The notes under the pieces were generated by a model. It was not told the origin of the DNA. It saw only the letters and a program-made list of their open reading frames with translations, and did not search any database. A DNA stretch of 11,914 nucleotides from Candidatus Atribacteria bacterium. Lineage in GTDB: Bacteria; Atribacterota; Atribacteria; Atribacterales; Caldatribacteriaceae. The stretch spans positions 1 through 11,914 of the forward strand of contig JARRCQ010000024.1 of assembly GCA_029982105.1 (NCBI GenBank), given 5' to 3'. The position numbers and the translations under genes are program-made. Each line of letters opens with the position of its first letter. Positions within the stretch are counted from its first letter, which is position 1. Shown here one piece after another: positions 1-6,754 of the stretch.

Positions 1-326
1 AAAGAGGTGCTTTTACCATTGCTGAGTCTCCTTTGGTAAAGACTGCTCTTTTTGGAGAAGACCCTAACTGGGGAAGAATTTTGGCTGCTTTAGGACGTAG
101 TGGAATAGAGATAGTTCCTCATCAGATTACTTTAGAAATTAATGGAGTTACTTTGGTGGAAAGAGGAATAAAAGCTAAAGAAGTGGCAAGAGAACAAGGT
201 CAAGAGGCAATGAAGAAGAAAGAGCTTGAAATTGTCGTCGACCTGGGAATAGGAGAAGGGAGCTTTGAAGTTTGGACTTGTGATTTATCTTTTGACTATG
301 TAAAAATAAATAGCCATTATAGTTAA
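1..326 (+). CDS. argJ: Bifunctional ornithine acetyltransferase / N-acetylglutamate synthase ArgJ, C-terminal fragment
   Basis: This is the last 107 codons of a gene that begins left of the window; the first complete codon is at 3. ArgJ moves the acetyl group from N-acetylornithine to glutamate, which releases ornithine and recycles the acetyl group; some family members also use acetyl-CoA. The visible part is the C-terminal portion of the beta chain. Family signatures are the SPLVKTALFGEDPNWGRI block at the left edge and the terminal DYVKIN motif. The autocleavage threonine lies outside the window, so mono- or bifunctionality cannot be judged. The open frame runs to base 1, and the conserved AESPLV residues lie upstream of the TTG at 33, so that TTG is internal and not a start. 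It is the first visible gene of the arginine operon, and a structured repeat begins right after its TAA stop. Confidence 0.95.
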   Translation, partial: RGAFTIAESPLVKTALFGEDPNWGRILAALGRSGIEIVPHQITLEINGVTLVERGIKAKEVAREQGQEAMKKKELEIVVDLGIGEGSFEVWTCDLSFDYVKINSHYS

Positions 327-367
327 AGGCAGCCTACGGCGTAAAATTAAAAAGATAGAAAAAGCAG

Positions 368-401
368 AAAAACTACTGAGGAAGGAAAGCATCTTCCTCA
401 G
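368..401 (-). terminator. Terminator-like hairpin, antisense to the arg operon
   Basis: Read on the minus strand, a perfect 9-bp stem (376-384 with 393-401, 8-nt loop) is followed after three bases by TTTTT (368-372). This has the shape of an intrinsic terminator. No minus-strand gene reads into it, so it may only be part of the repeat module. If active, it would stop antisense transcripts entering argJ. Confidence 0.3.
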
Positions 402-445
402 GGCCTACGACGTAAACTTTAAAGGCAAAATAGATGAGAAAGACT

Positions 446-479
446 AAAAACTACAGCGCTGGAAAACAACACTCCAGCG
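446..479 (-). terminator. Second terminator-like hairpin, antisense to the arg operon
   Basis: On the minus strand a 7-bp stem (457-463 with 473-479, extendable by a G-T pair) is followed after six bases by TTTTT (446-450). It has the same layout as the hairpin at 368-401 but an unrelated stem sequence. Activity is uncertain for the same reason. Confidence 0.25.
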
Positions 480-581
480 TGCCTACAGTGTAAGATAAAA
501 GAGGGATTAAAATTATAAGGGAAAATTACATAATTTTTGTGATTAGCTCTTATTCTCTATATAAATTAGGAGGATAAAATT

Positions 582-1379
582 ATGGAAATAGTGATTAAAA
601 TTGGGGGTAAAAATATAGATTTTCAGAACGAAAACTATTTTAAAGTGCTTGTCCCATTGATTCGGGAGGGAATGAAATTAGCTTTGGTGCATGGAGGAGG
701 GCCTCAGATTAGCAAATTCTTAGAAAAAGAAGGCAGAGAAACTCGATTTATAGAAGGTTTACGAGTTACTCCTCCTCAGGATATGGAGATAATCGAGATG
801 GTCTTAAGTGGTCTTTTAAATAAAATGTTAGTGGGTATTTTTCATCATCAGGGAATCCCTGCTTGTGGGATAAGTGGAAAAGACGGTTTTTTATTTGAAG
901 GGGAAAAATATTATCTTGCCTCTGAAGACAAAAAGGTAGATCTGGGAAGAGTAGGGGAAGTAAAAAAAGTAAATCCTCGTCTAGTGCAAGTTTTATGGGA
1001 TGGTGGATTTTTACCCATTATCTCTCCGGTAGCAGCCGATAAGGAAGGAGAGAGCTTGAACGTGAATGCTGACTGGGCCGCAGCTCGTCTGGCTATAGCC
1101 TTGAGAGCTGAGAAGTTATTTCTCTTTTCCGATGTTCCGGGAGTTTTACGGGATATGGGAGATAAGAATTCCCTAATTGAAGTTTTACCTTTGGGGGAAA
1201 TTGAAACTTTAAAAGAAGAGGGAAAAATTCAAGGAGGTATGATTCCTAAGCTCAAAATGGCTGAAGAAGCTCTCCGAGGTGGGGTAAAAGAAGTATTTAT
1301 AGGTGAGGGTAAAGAGATGGAAAATCTTTCTTTGTTTTTGTCGGGAGGAAAAATGAGAGGAACAAGAGTGGTACTGTAA
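582..1379 (+). CDS. argB: Acetylglutamate kinase (NAGK)
   Basis: ArgB phosphorylates N-acetylglutamate with ATP, the second step of ornithine synthesis in the cytoplasm. The 265-aa protein is a compact amino-acid-kinase domain: KIGGK near residue 6, HGGGPQ at 37-42 (acetylglutamate and phosphate loop), GLRVT at 59-63, ISGKDG at 97-102, GRVGEV at 122-127, NVNAD at 160-164, SDVPGVL at 183-189 and GGMIPK at 218-223. The start is secure: AGGAGG at 568-573 sits 8 nt before ATG, and an in-frame TAG lies at 567-569. The protein therefore begins directly with the first beta strand. It has no N-terminal helix of the kind that arginine-inhibited NAGKs use, and it ends in GTRVV, as in the E. coli enzyme, instead of the usual GTM(I/V). 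It is separated from argJ and argD by repeat-filled gaps. Confidence 0.96.
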   Translation: MEIVIKIGGKNIDFQNENYFKVLVPLIREGMKLALVHGGGPQISKFLEKEGRETRFIEGLRVTPPQDMEIIEMVLSGLLNKMLVGIFHHQGIPACGISGKDGFLFEGEKYYLASEDKKVDLGRVGEVKKVNPRLVQVLWDGGFLPIISPVAADKEGESLNVNADWAAARLAIALRAEKLFLFSDVPGVLRDMGDKNSLIEVLPLGEIETLKEEGKIQGGMIPKLKMAEEALRGGVKEVFIGEGKEMENLSLFLSGGKMRGTRVVL

Positions 1380-1380
1380 A

Positions 1381-1450
1381 GACAGTCTACGGTGCTTTTC
1401 TTCTATCATTGTAAGAGTTGTATTTTCGTCTCCTGTAGCGATCAGTTTTT
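1381..1450 (+). repeat. Decayed repeat fragments in the argB-argD gap
   Basis: The gap 1380-1582 has no gene. Just after the argB stop, GACAGTCTACGGTGC (1381-1395) resembles the (G)ACAGCCTACGGCGTAA core of the module in the argJ-argB gap, but the palindrome is broken. The stretch 1427-1450 (with GCGATC and a closing TTTTT) matches 10777-10801 at most positions. Both look like old copies of the dispersed repeats. I see no convincing promoter or terminator in the rest of the gap. Confidence 0.45.
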
Positions 1451-1582
1451 AGCGAGTAAACTGTAGCTTACTTATAAATTAAAAGAACTGGAGAGTATAA
1501 GCGGTAAAATTAAAATTTAGTTTAAAAACACAGGGGATTTCGGAGTTTCTGGAAACATTAATATAGAGAGAAGGTGAAATGG

Positions 1583-2770
1583 GTGACTTCTTCAGAGATT
1601 ATGGAAAAAGAAGCACGTTATTTTTTAGGAACTTATAATCGTTTACCGGTGGTATTAGAGCGAGGAGAAGGATGTTACGTCTTTGATGTGGAAGGAAAAA
1701 GATATTTAGACCTGATGGCGGGAATTGCTGTTAATGTTTTAGGTTATTCCTTCCCTCCTCTTCGGGAAGCTATAAAAGAAGAAGTAGATAAATTGCTCCA
1801 TGCTTCCAACCTCTACTATAGTGTACCTCAAGTAGAATTGGCAGAACGTCTGGTAGAAAAATCTGGTTTCTCTCGGGTATTTTTGGTTAACAGCGGTGCG
1901 GAAGCCAACGAAGTAGCACTGAAAATGTCTCGATTTTACCGCAAGAGACAATATGGTAAGGGCTATAAGTTTATTTCTTTTTATCGCTCTTTTCATGGAA
2001 GAACTCTTTTAACTTTAGGTCTTACTGCTCAAGAGAAGTTTCACAAGGATTTAGACCCCTTTCCTCCCGGGATAGAATATGCTATTCTTAATGATTTGGA
2101 AAGTGTAGAAAAAGTTCTCGACGACGAGGTGTGTGCCATAATAGTAGAGCCAGTACAGGGAGAAGGAGGAATTTATCCCTGTGAGAAGGAGTTTTTGAGA
2201 GGTTTAAGGAAATTATGCGACGAGAAAAATCTGGTTTTAATTTTTGATGAAGTGCAATGTGGAATAGGAAGATTGGGAAAGTTCTTCGCTTTTGAAAGTT
2301 TTGGCGTAAAACCGGATATAATTACTTTGGCAAAAGGGTTAGGTGGAGGCTTACCCTTAGGGGCAGTTTTAGTTAATCAGAAAATTGCTGCTTCAGTTCA
2401 TCGAGGAGACCAAGGAAGCACTTTTGGAGGAAACCCGGTATGTGCGCGGGCAGCCTGTGTGGTGGTAGATAAAGTGAGTCAGGAAAGTTTTCTCTCGGCA
2501 GTAAGAGAAAGAGGTGAATATTTTAAGGAACAGCTAAAGGAATTAACATCTGTTTTTTCTGAGGTAACTGAAGTTCGAGGCGAGGGTTTGATGCTGGGTA
2601 TGGAAGTTCCCAGAAAAGCAAAAAAAATTGCTGAAGAGATGCTCAAAGAAGGGGTTTTAGTCAATGCTTGCAATGATGATACAGTGAGGTTTTTACCCCC
2701 TTTAGTTATTCGTAGAGAAGAAATAGACGAGGGAATAGAGGCATTAAAGAGAGTTTTGGAAAGGATATAA
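1583..2770 (+). CDS. argD: Acetylornithine aminotransferase
   Basis: ArgD is a class-III PLP aminotransferase that makes N-acetylornithine from N-acetylglutamate semialdehyde, with glutamate as amino donor; many homologues also accept succinyl-diaminopimelate. Numbered from GTG 1583 (395 aa), the family blocks are RGEGCYVFDVEG (27-38), SGAEANE (104-110), FHGRT (137-141), EPVQGEGG (189-196), FDEVQCGIGR (221-230) with the PLP-ring aspartate, LAKGLGGG (249-256) with the PLP lysine K251, and STFGGNP (279-285). I chose GTG 1583 because GAAGGTGA (1570-1577) lies 5 nt upstream and the N-terminus then matches the usual ArgD length. GTG 1574 is the alternative, but it leaves no room for a ribosome site. 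argG follows 21 nt after the stop. Confidence 0.95.
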   Translation: MTSSEIMEKEARYFLGTYNRLPVVLERGEGCYVFDVEGKRYLDLMAGIAVNVLGYSFPPLREAIKEEVDKLLHASNLYYSVPQVELAERLVEKSGFSRVFLVNSGAEANEVALKMSRFYRKRQYGKGYKFISFYRSFHGRTLLTLGLTAQEKFHKDLDPFPPGIEYAILNDLESVEKVLDDEVCAIIVEPVQGEGGIYPCEKEFLRGLRKLCDEKNLVLIFDEVQCGIGRLGKFFAFESFGVKPDIITLAKGLGGGLPLGAVLVNQKIAASVHRGDQGSTFGGNPVCARAACVVVDKVSQESFLSAVRERGEYFKEQLKELTSVFSEVTEVRGEGLMLGMEVPRKAKKIAEEMLKEGVLVNACNDDTVRFLPPLVIRREEIDEGIEALKRVLERI

Positions 2771-2791
2771 GTTAGAAAGGGAGGACTTAAA

Positions 2792-3997
2792 ATGGGTCAA
2801 CAAAAAGTAGTTTTAGCTTATTCAGGAGGATTAGATACTTCGGTGGCTATTCGGTGGCTGGAAGAGAATTTTGATGCTGAAGTTTATGCTCTTACTCTGG
2901 ATTTAGGTCAAGGCAAAGATGTAGAAGAGGTGCGCAAAAAAGCCTTAAGTATTGGAGCAAAAGAGGCTCTGGTTTTTGATGCTCGAGAGGAATTTTTGAG
3001 TGACTATGTATTGCCTGCTCTTTGGGCGCAGGCAATTTATGAAGATAGATATCCTCTGGCTACTGCTCTTTCTCGTCCTTTGATTGCCAAATACTTGGTT
3101 AAAGTAGCGGAAGAAAAAGGGGCGACTATGATAGCTCATGGTTGTACAGGAAAAGGTAATGACCAAGTACGTATTGAAGTTTCAGTGATGGCTTTAAATC
3201 CTAATTTGCAAGTGATTGCTCCTGCTCGACAATGGGGTTGGTCAAGGGAAGAAGAGATTGAATATGCTCATGCCAATGGTATTCCAGTTCCTACTACTTT
3301 AGAGCAGCCTTATAGTATTGACCAAAATATTTGGGGAAGAAGTATTGAATGTGGAATTTTAGAAGATCCCTTAATTGAACCTCCAGAAGAGGTATTTGAG
3401 TGGACGAAAGACCCTAAAAGTGCTCCTTCTGAGCCTACTTATTTAGAAATCGGATTTGAAGAAGGAGTGCCTCGACTTTTAGGAGGGAAGTATTATTCCC
3501 TTTTGAGTTTGGTAGAGGAATTGAATAGAGTAGGTGGTGAAAACGGCTTTGGTCGGGTGGATCATGTGGAAAACCGATTAGTGGGCATAAAGTCTCGAGA
3601 GATTTATGAATGTCCGGCAGCTTTGATTCTTATGGAAGCTTATCGCGACCTCCAAAACCTGGTTCTTCCTCGGGAAGTAATTCACTTTAAACCCCATTTG
3701 GAAGAAGAATATGCTCAACTGGTGTATGAGGGTCTTTGGTATTCGCCTCTCCGAGAAGCTTTGGATGCTTTTATGAAGTCCTTTTTATCCCGGATGACAG
3801 GGATAGTAAGAATTAAACTTTATAAAGGAAGTATGCAGGTAGTGGGAAGAAAGTCAGAATACTCTTTATATGATTGGGGATTAGCTACCTATGACCGGGG
3901 GGATTTATTTGACCATCGCGCCAGCGAAGGCTTTATTAAAATATGGGGTCTTCCTACTCGAGTACAAGCGAGCTTAGAGAAAAGGAAAAGCTTATGA
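2792..3997 (+). CDS. argG: Argininosuccinate synthase
   Basis: ArgG joins citrulline and aspartate, using ATP through a citrullyl-AMP intermediate, to form argininosuccinate. The 401-aa length is normal for the family. The N-terminal ATP pyrophosphatase P-loop is AYSGGLDTS (9-17). The second signature is HGCTGKGNDQVR (116-127), and SIDQNIWGRSIECG (175-188) is the substrate-binding block. The C-terminal half has the usual tetramerisation region ending in a charged tail. ATG 2792 has an excellent Shine-Dalgarno site (AAAGGGAGG, 2776-2784) 7 nt upstream. The TGA stop overlaps the argH ATG (ATGA at 3994-3997), which implies translational coupling. All key motifs are intact. Confidence 0.97.
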   Translation: MGQQKVVLAYSGGLDTSVAIRWLEENFDAEVYALTLDLGQGKDVEEVRKKALSIGAKEALVFDAREEFLSDYVLPALWAQAIYEDRYPLATALSRPLIAKYLVKVAEEKGATMIAHGCTGKGNDQVRIEVSVMALNPNLQVIAPARQWGWSREEEIEYAHANGIPVPTTLEQPYSIDQNIWGRSIECGILEDPLIEPPEEVFEWTKDPKSAPSEPTYLEIGFEEGVPRLLGGKYYSLLSLVEELNRVGGENGFGRVDHVENRLVGIKSREIYECPAALILMEAYRDLQNLVLPREVIHFKPHLEEEYAQLVYEGLWYSPLREALDAFMKSFLSRMTGIVRIKLYKGSMQVVGRKSEYSLYDWGLATYDRGDLFDHRASEGFIKIWGLPTRVQASLEKRKSL

Positions 3998-5448
3998 CCA
4001 ATCTATGGGGGAGTCGGATGGAGAAAGATTTAGACCGGGAAGTAAAAGAATTTTCTACTTCTATCCCGGAAGACTTTCTCCTCTATAAGTATGACGTATG
4101 GGGAAGTGCTGCTCACTGTAAGATGTTAGAAAAAGTAGGGATGATATCGGAGAAAGAAAGCAAGGAGATTTTGCGAGGTTTGCGAGAAATTTTTCGAGAA
4201 ATAGAAGAAGGGAAAATAGATCCTTCGCCTTTTGAAGATATACATAGTCTGGTAGAAATTCGTCTTCGGGATATGATAGGAGAAGAAATAGGGGGTAAGC
4301 TTCATACTGCTCGTAGCCGTAATGACCAGGTGGTTTTAGATGAACGGCTATTTTTACGAGAAAAAATAGGAGAAATGGCAGAAGGGATTAACTTTGTTCA
4401 AGAGGCTTTATTGCAAAAAGCTCAGGAAAATAAAGATGTGGTGATGCCTGGTTATACCCATCTTCAGCCTGCACAACCAGTTCTTTTTGCCCACCATCTT
4501 TTGGCTTATTTTTTTATGCTTCAAAGAGATGTAGAAAGATTGGAAGATGCTCGAAAAAGAGTAAACGTGCTTCCTTTAGGATCGGGAGCGCTATCTGGGA
4601 CTTCGCTACCTATCGATAGAGAATACGTGGCTAAACTTCTATCTTTTCCCCGAGTACAGGAAAATAGTATGGATGCTGTATCAGACCGAGATTTTATTCT
4701 GGAAATTTTAGGAGCTTTATCTATACTGTTTCTTCATCTCAGCAGGTGGGGAGAGGAGATAGTTTTATGGAGTTCGCCGGCTTTTAATTTTTTAGAAATT
4801 GATGATGCTTTTACGACTGGCTCAAGTATTATGCCTCAGAAGAAAAACCCTGATGTGGCGGAGCTTCTACGAGGAAAAACAGGTGAGGTAGTAAGCTCCT
4901 GGGTTAGTTTAACTATCACCTTAAAAGGATTACCTCTTACTTATAATCGAGATTTGCAGCAGGATAAACCTCCTCTTTTCCGGGCAGTGAGAGAAACTCT
5001 TTCTTCTCTTCATATAGCTGCGCGCCTCACTCAAAATGTGTTTCCCAATCGAGAGAGTATGAAGAAAGCTCTGTCTATTGGTTTTTTAACTGCCACTGAT
5101 TTATGTGAGTATTTAGTGGAGCAAGGAGTTCCTTTCCGTCAAGCTCATGCTTGGGTGGGAGAAATAGTGAAAAAGCTTTCTTCTACCGGGAAGTGTTTGA
5201 GGGATTTGAGAAAGGAAGACTGGGGAGAATATCAGAACCTGTTTCCTCAAAACTGGGAAGAGATAATAGATGAAGAAAAATCGGTGAGAAGAAAGGCCTC
5301 ACAAGGTAGCACCTCCCCGCAAGAAGTGGAAAAAGAGATAAAAAAAGGTAAAGAGCTTTTAGCTCAATCTCGGGAACTTGTCTATTCCTGGAGAAGGAGA
5401 GAGAAAGAAAGTTGGGAAAATTTGGTAGGTGAAAACTGTGTCTTCTAA
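3994..5448 (+). CDS. argH: Argininosuccinate lyase
   Basis: ArgH splits argininosuccinate into arginine and fumarate, the last step of the pathway. It belongs to the fumarase/aspartase superfamily. The 484-aa protein has the three conserved active-site regions: HTARSRNDQ (104-112), GYTHLQPAQP (153-162) with the catalytic histidine, and GSSIMPQKKNPD (276-287), the flexible signature loop with the catalytic serine. It is slightly longer than the usual 455-470 aa, mostly through a charged C-terminal tail rich in E and K. The start is ATG 3994, which overlaps the argG stop by 4 nt and has AAAGGA (3981-3986) upstream. The N-terminus from here (LWGSRM) is typical of the family, whereas the frame upstream of it lies inside argG. 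glnA begins before this gene ends. Confidence 0.96.
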   Translation: MTNLWGSRMEKDLDREVKEFSTSIPEDFLLYKYDVWGSAAHCKMLEKVGMISEKESKEILRGLREIFREIEEGKIDPSPFEDIHSLVEIRLRDMIGEEIGGKLHTARSRNDQVVLDERLFLREKIGEMAEGINFVQEALLQKAQENKDVVMPGYTHLQPAQPVLFAHHLLAYFFMLQRDVERLEDARKRVNVLPLGSGALSGTSLPIDREYVAKLLSFPRVQENSMDAVSDRDFILEILGALSILFLHLSRWGEEIVLWSSPAFNFLEIDDAFTTGSSIMPQKKNPDVAELLRGKTGEVVSSWVSLTITLKGLPLTYNRDLQQDKPPLFRAVRETLSSLHIAARLTQNVFPNRESMKKALSIGFLTATDLCEYLVEQGVPFRQAHAWVGEIVKKLSSTGKCLRDLRKEDWGEYQNLFPQNWEEIIDEEKSVRRKASQGSTSPQEVEKEIKKGKELLAQSRELVYSWRRREKESWENLVGENCVF

Positions 5449-6754
5449 TGTGCCAGATATATTAAAAAAAGCTCAGGAAAAGAATATCAACTTTGTTCGC
5501 TTGCAATTTGTAGATGTTTTAGGCAGAGCTAAAAATGTGGAGATTCCCATTAAAAGATTGCCTGTTGCTTTAGAAGAGGGAGTTAATTTTGATGGTTCTT
5601 CTATCCAGGGTTTTGTTAGAATTGAAGAATCAGATATGAAGTTAGTGCCCGACCCAGATACTTTTATTATTTGTCCCTGGGAAGAGGACTCAGTAGCTCG
5701 GATTATTTGTGATGTCCAGCGAGCAGATGGTAGTGTTTTCGAGGGATGTTCTCGTACTAATTTAAAAAGAGTGTTAAAGGAAATAGAACAAAAGGGATGG
5801 GACTTTAAAGTAGGTACGGAGGCAGAGTTTTTCATATTAAAGTATGAAAAACAGAAAGTTGTGGTAAGCGATAGAGGAAGTTATTTTGACCTTCTACCTT
5901 TAGATTTAGAAGAGAGCTTGCGTCGGGATATGGTGATTGCTCTTGAGGATTTGGGATTTAATATTGAGGCTTCTCATCATGAAGTAGCTCCCTCTCAGCA
6001 TGAAATTGATTTTGAATATAATAAGGCGTTAAAAATTGCTGATAACTTAATAACTTTGAAATTAGCAGTGAAAACTTTGGCTCTTAAAGCAGGGTTATGT
6101 GCTACCTTTATGCCTAAACCTCTTTACGGGGTACCAGGATCAGGCATGCATACTCACCTTTCTCTGTTTCAGGGGGAGGAAAATATATTCTATGATCCAA
6201 CAACACCCGATGGCTTAAGTAAAATTGCTCGAGGATTCATTGCTGGTCTTTTGCAACACGCCCCGGCTATAACTGCTATAACTAATCCCTTAGTTAATTC
6301 TTATAAACGTTTGGTTCCTGGATACGAAGCTCCAGTTTATATCGCTTGGGCAGAAAAAAATCGTAGTCCTTTAGTGCGAGTTCCTCCTCAACGAGGGAAG
6401 AAAACCAGAGCAGAACTGCGCAGTCCTGACCCTTCTTGCAATCCTTATTTAGCTTTGGCTGCTATCTTGAAAGCGGGAATAGACGGAGTAGATAAGGAGT
6501 TAGACCCGGGTAAGCCTTGCAACAGTATCAATCTTTATCATATGAGTGGTGAGGAGCGAGAGGATTTGAATATTCGCAATCTCCCTCGAAGTTTACGAGA
6601 GGCTCTGGAAGAGTTAGAAAAAGACCCAGTGGTACAAGAAGCTCTCACTCCTCATATTTTAGATTTCTTTTTAGAAGCTAAATACCAGGAATGGGAAGAG
6701 TTTGAGCGCATCGTTCATCCGTGGGAATTGGAGAGGTATTTAGAGCTATACTAA
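5438..6754 (+). CDS. glnA: Glutamine synthetase, type I (alpha-like)
   Basis: GlnA makes glutamine from glutamate, ammonia and ATP as a dodecamer. From GTG 5438 the protein is 438 aa, the short GSI length. Visible motifs are FDGSSIQGF (51-59), GTEAEFF (126-132) with metal-ligand glutamates, HHEVAPSQHE (180-189), GSGMHTHLS (234-242), NPLVNSYKRL (283-292) and RGKKTRAELRSPD (319-331). INLYHMSGEER (364-374) follows the Bacillus-type pattern and not the adenylylated enteric loop. The arginine in GFVRIEESDM (R61) matches the residue tied to glutamine feedback in Bacillus GSI-alpha. The start is inferred: AGGTGA (5427-5432) lies 5 nt before GTG 5438, whereas GTG 5429 overlaps that site and GTG 5450 is also possible. 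It overlaps argH by 11 nt, so it is probably cotranscribed with the arginine genes. Confidence 0.95.
   Translation: MSSNVPDILKKAQEKNINFVRLQFVDVLGRAKNVEIPIKRLPVALEEGVNFDGSSIQGFVRIEESDMKLVPDPDTFIICPWEEDSVARIICDVQRADGSVFEGCSRTNLKRVLKEIEQKGWDFKVGTEAEFFILKYEKQKVVVSDRGSYFDLLPLDLEESLRRDMVIALEDLGFNIEASHHEVAPSQHEIDFEYNKALKIADNLITLKLAVKTLALKAGLCATFMPKPLYGVPGSGMHTHLSLFQGEENIFYDPTTPDGLSKIARGFIAGLLQHAPAITAITNPLVNSYKRLVPGYEAPVYIAWAEKNRSPLVRVPPQRGKKTRAELRSPDPSCNPYLALAAILKAGIDGVDKELDPGKPCNSINLYHMSGEEREDLNIRNLPRSLREALEELEKDPVVQEALTPHILDFFLEAKYQEWEEFERIVHPWELERYLELY

Larger units (their letters stand above)
331..493 (+). repeat. Tandem array of palindrome + A-rich spacer + hairpin modules in the argJ-argB gap
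   Basis: Three related 9-bp palindromes lie at 335-343 (TACGGCGTA), 406-414 (TACGACGTA) and 484-492 (TACAGTGTA). All are preceded by GCC or CC and followed by an A. The third has changed on both arms and is still a palindrome. Between them are A-rich spacers and two stem-loops of unrelated sequence: 376-384 pairs with 393-401 (CTGAGGAAG/CTTCCTCAG), and 457-463 pairs with 473-479 (CGCTGGA/TCCAGCG). Related modules occur at 10840-10908 (inverted) and 11851-11897. The array explains most of the unusually long gap inside an otherwise tight operon. Its function is unknown; a small mobile repeat is the simplest reading. Confidence 0.7.

Noticed and set aside
33..326. A short complete gene starting at TTG 33
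   Set aside because: It is the C-terminal end of ArgJ. Conserved residues continue upstream of 33 to the window edge, so the gene is cut by the window.
331..493. CRISPR array, from the repeats spaced 71 and 78 nt apart
   Set aside because: The shared units are only about 13 nt, the distances vary, the intervals are A-rich with hairpins, and no cas gene is present.
331..493. Integron attC sites or cassette array
   Set aside because: The conserved core (GCCTACGGCGTAA) lacks the attC GTTRRRY/RYYYAAC boxes, and the intervals hold no gene cassettes or integrase.
558..565. TATATAAA as the -10 box of an argB promoter
   Set aside because: It would place the transcription start inside the argB ribosome site, and no -35 is present at the right distance.
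5438..6754. Adenylylation site in GlnA, from the NLY tripeptide at 365-367
   Set aside because: The following residues (HMSGEER) match the Bacillus-type non-adenylylated loop. NLY alone is not sufficient, and no glnE is in the window.
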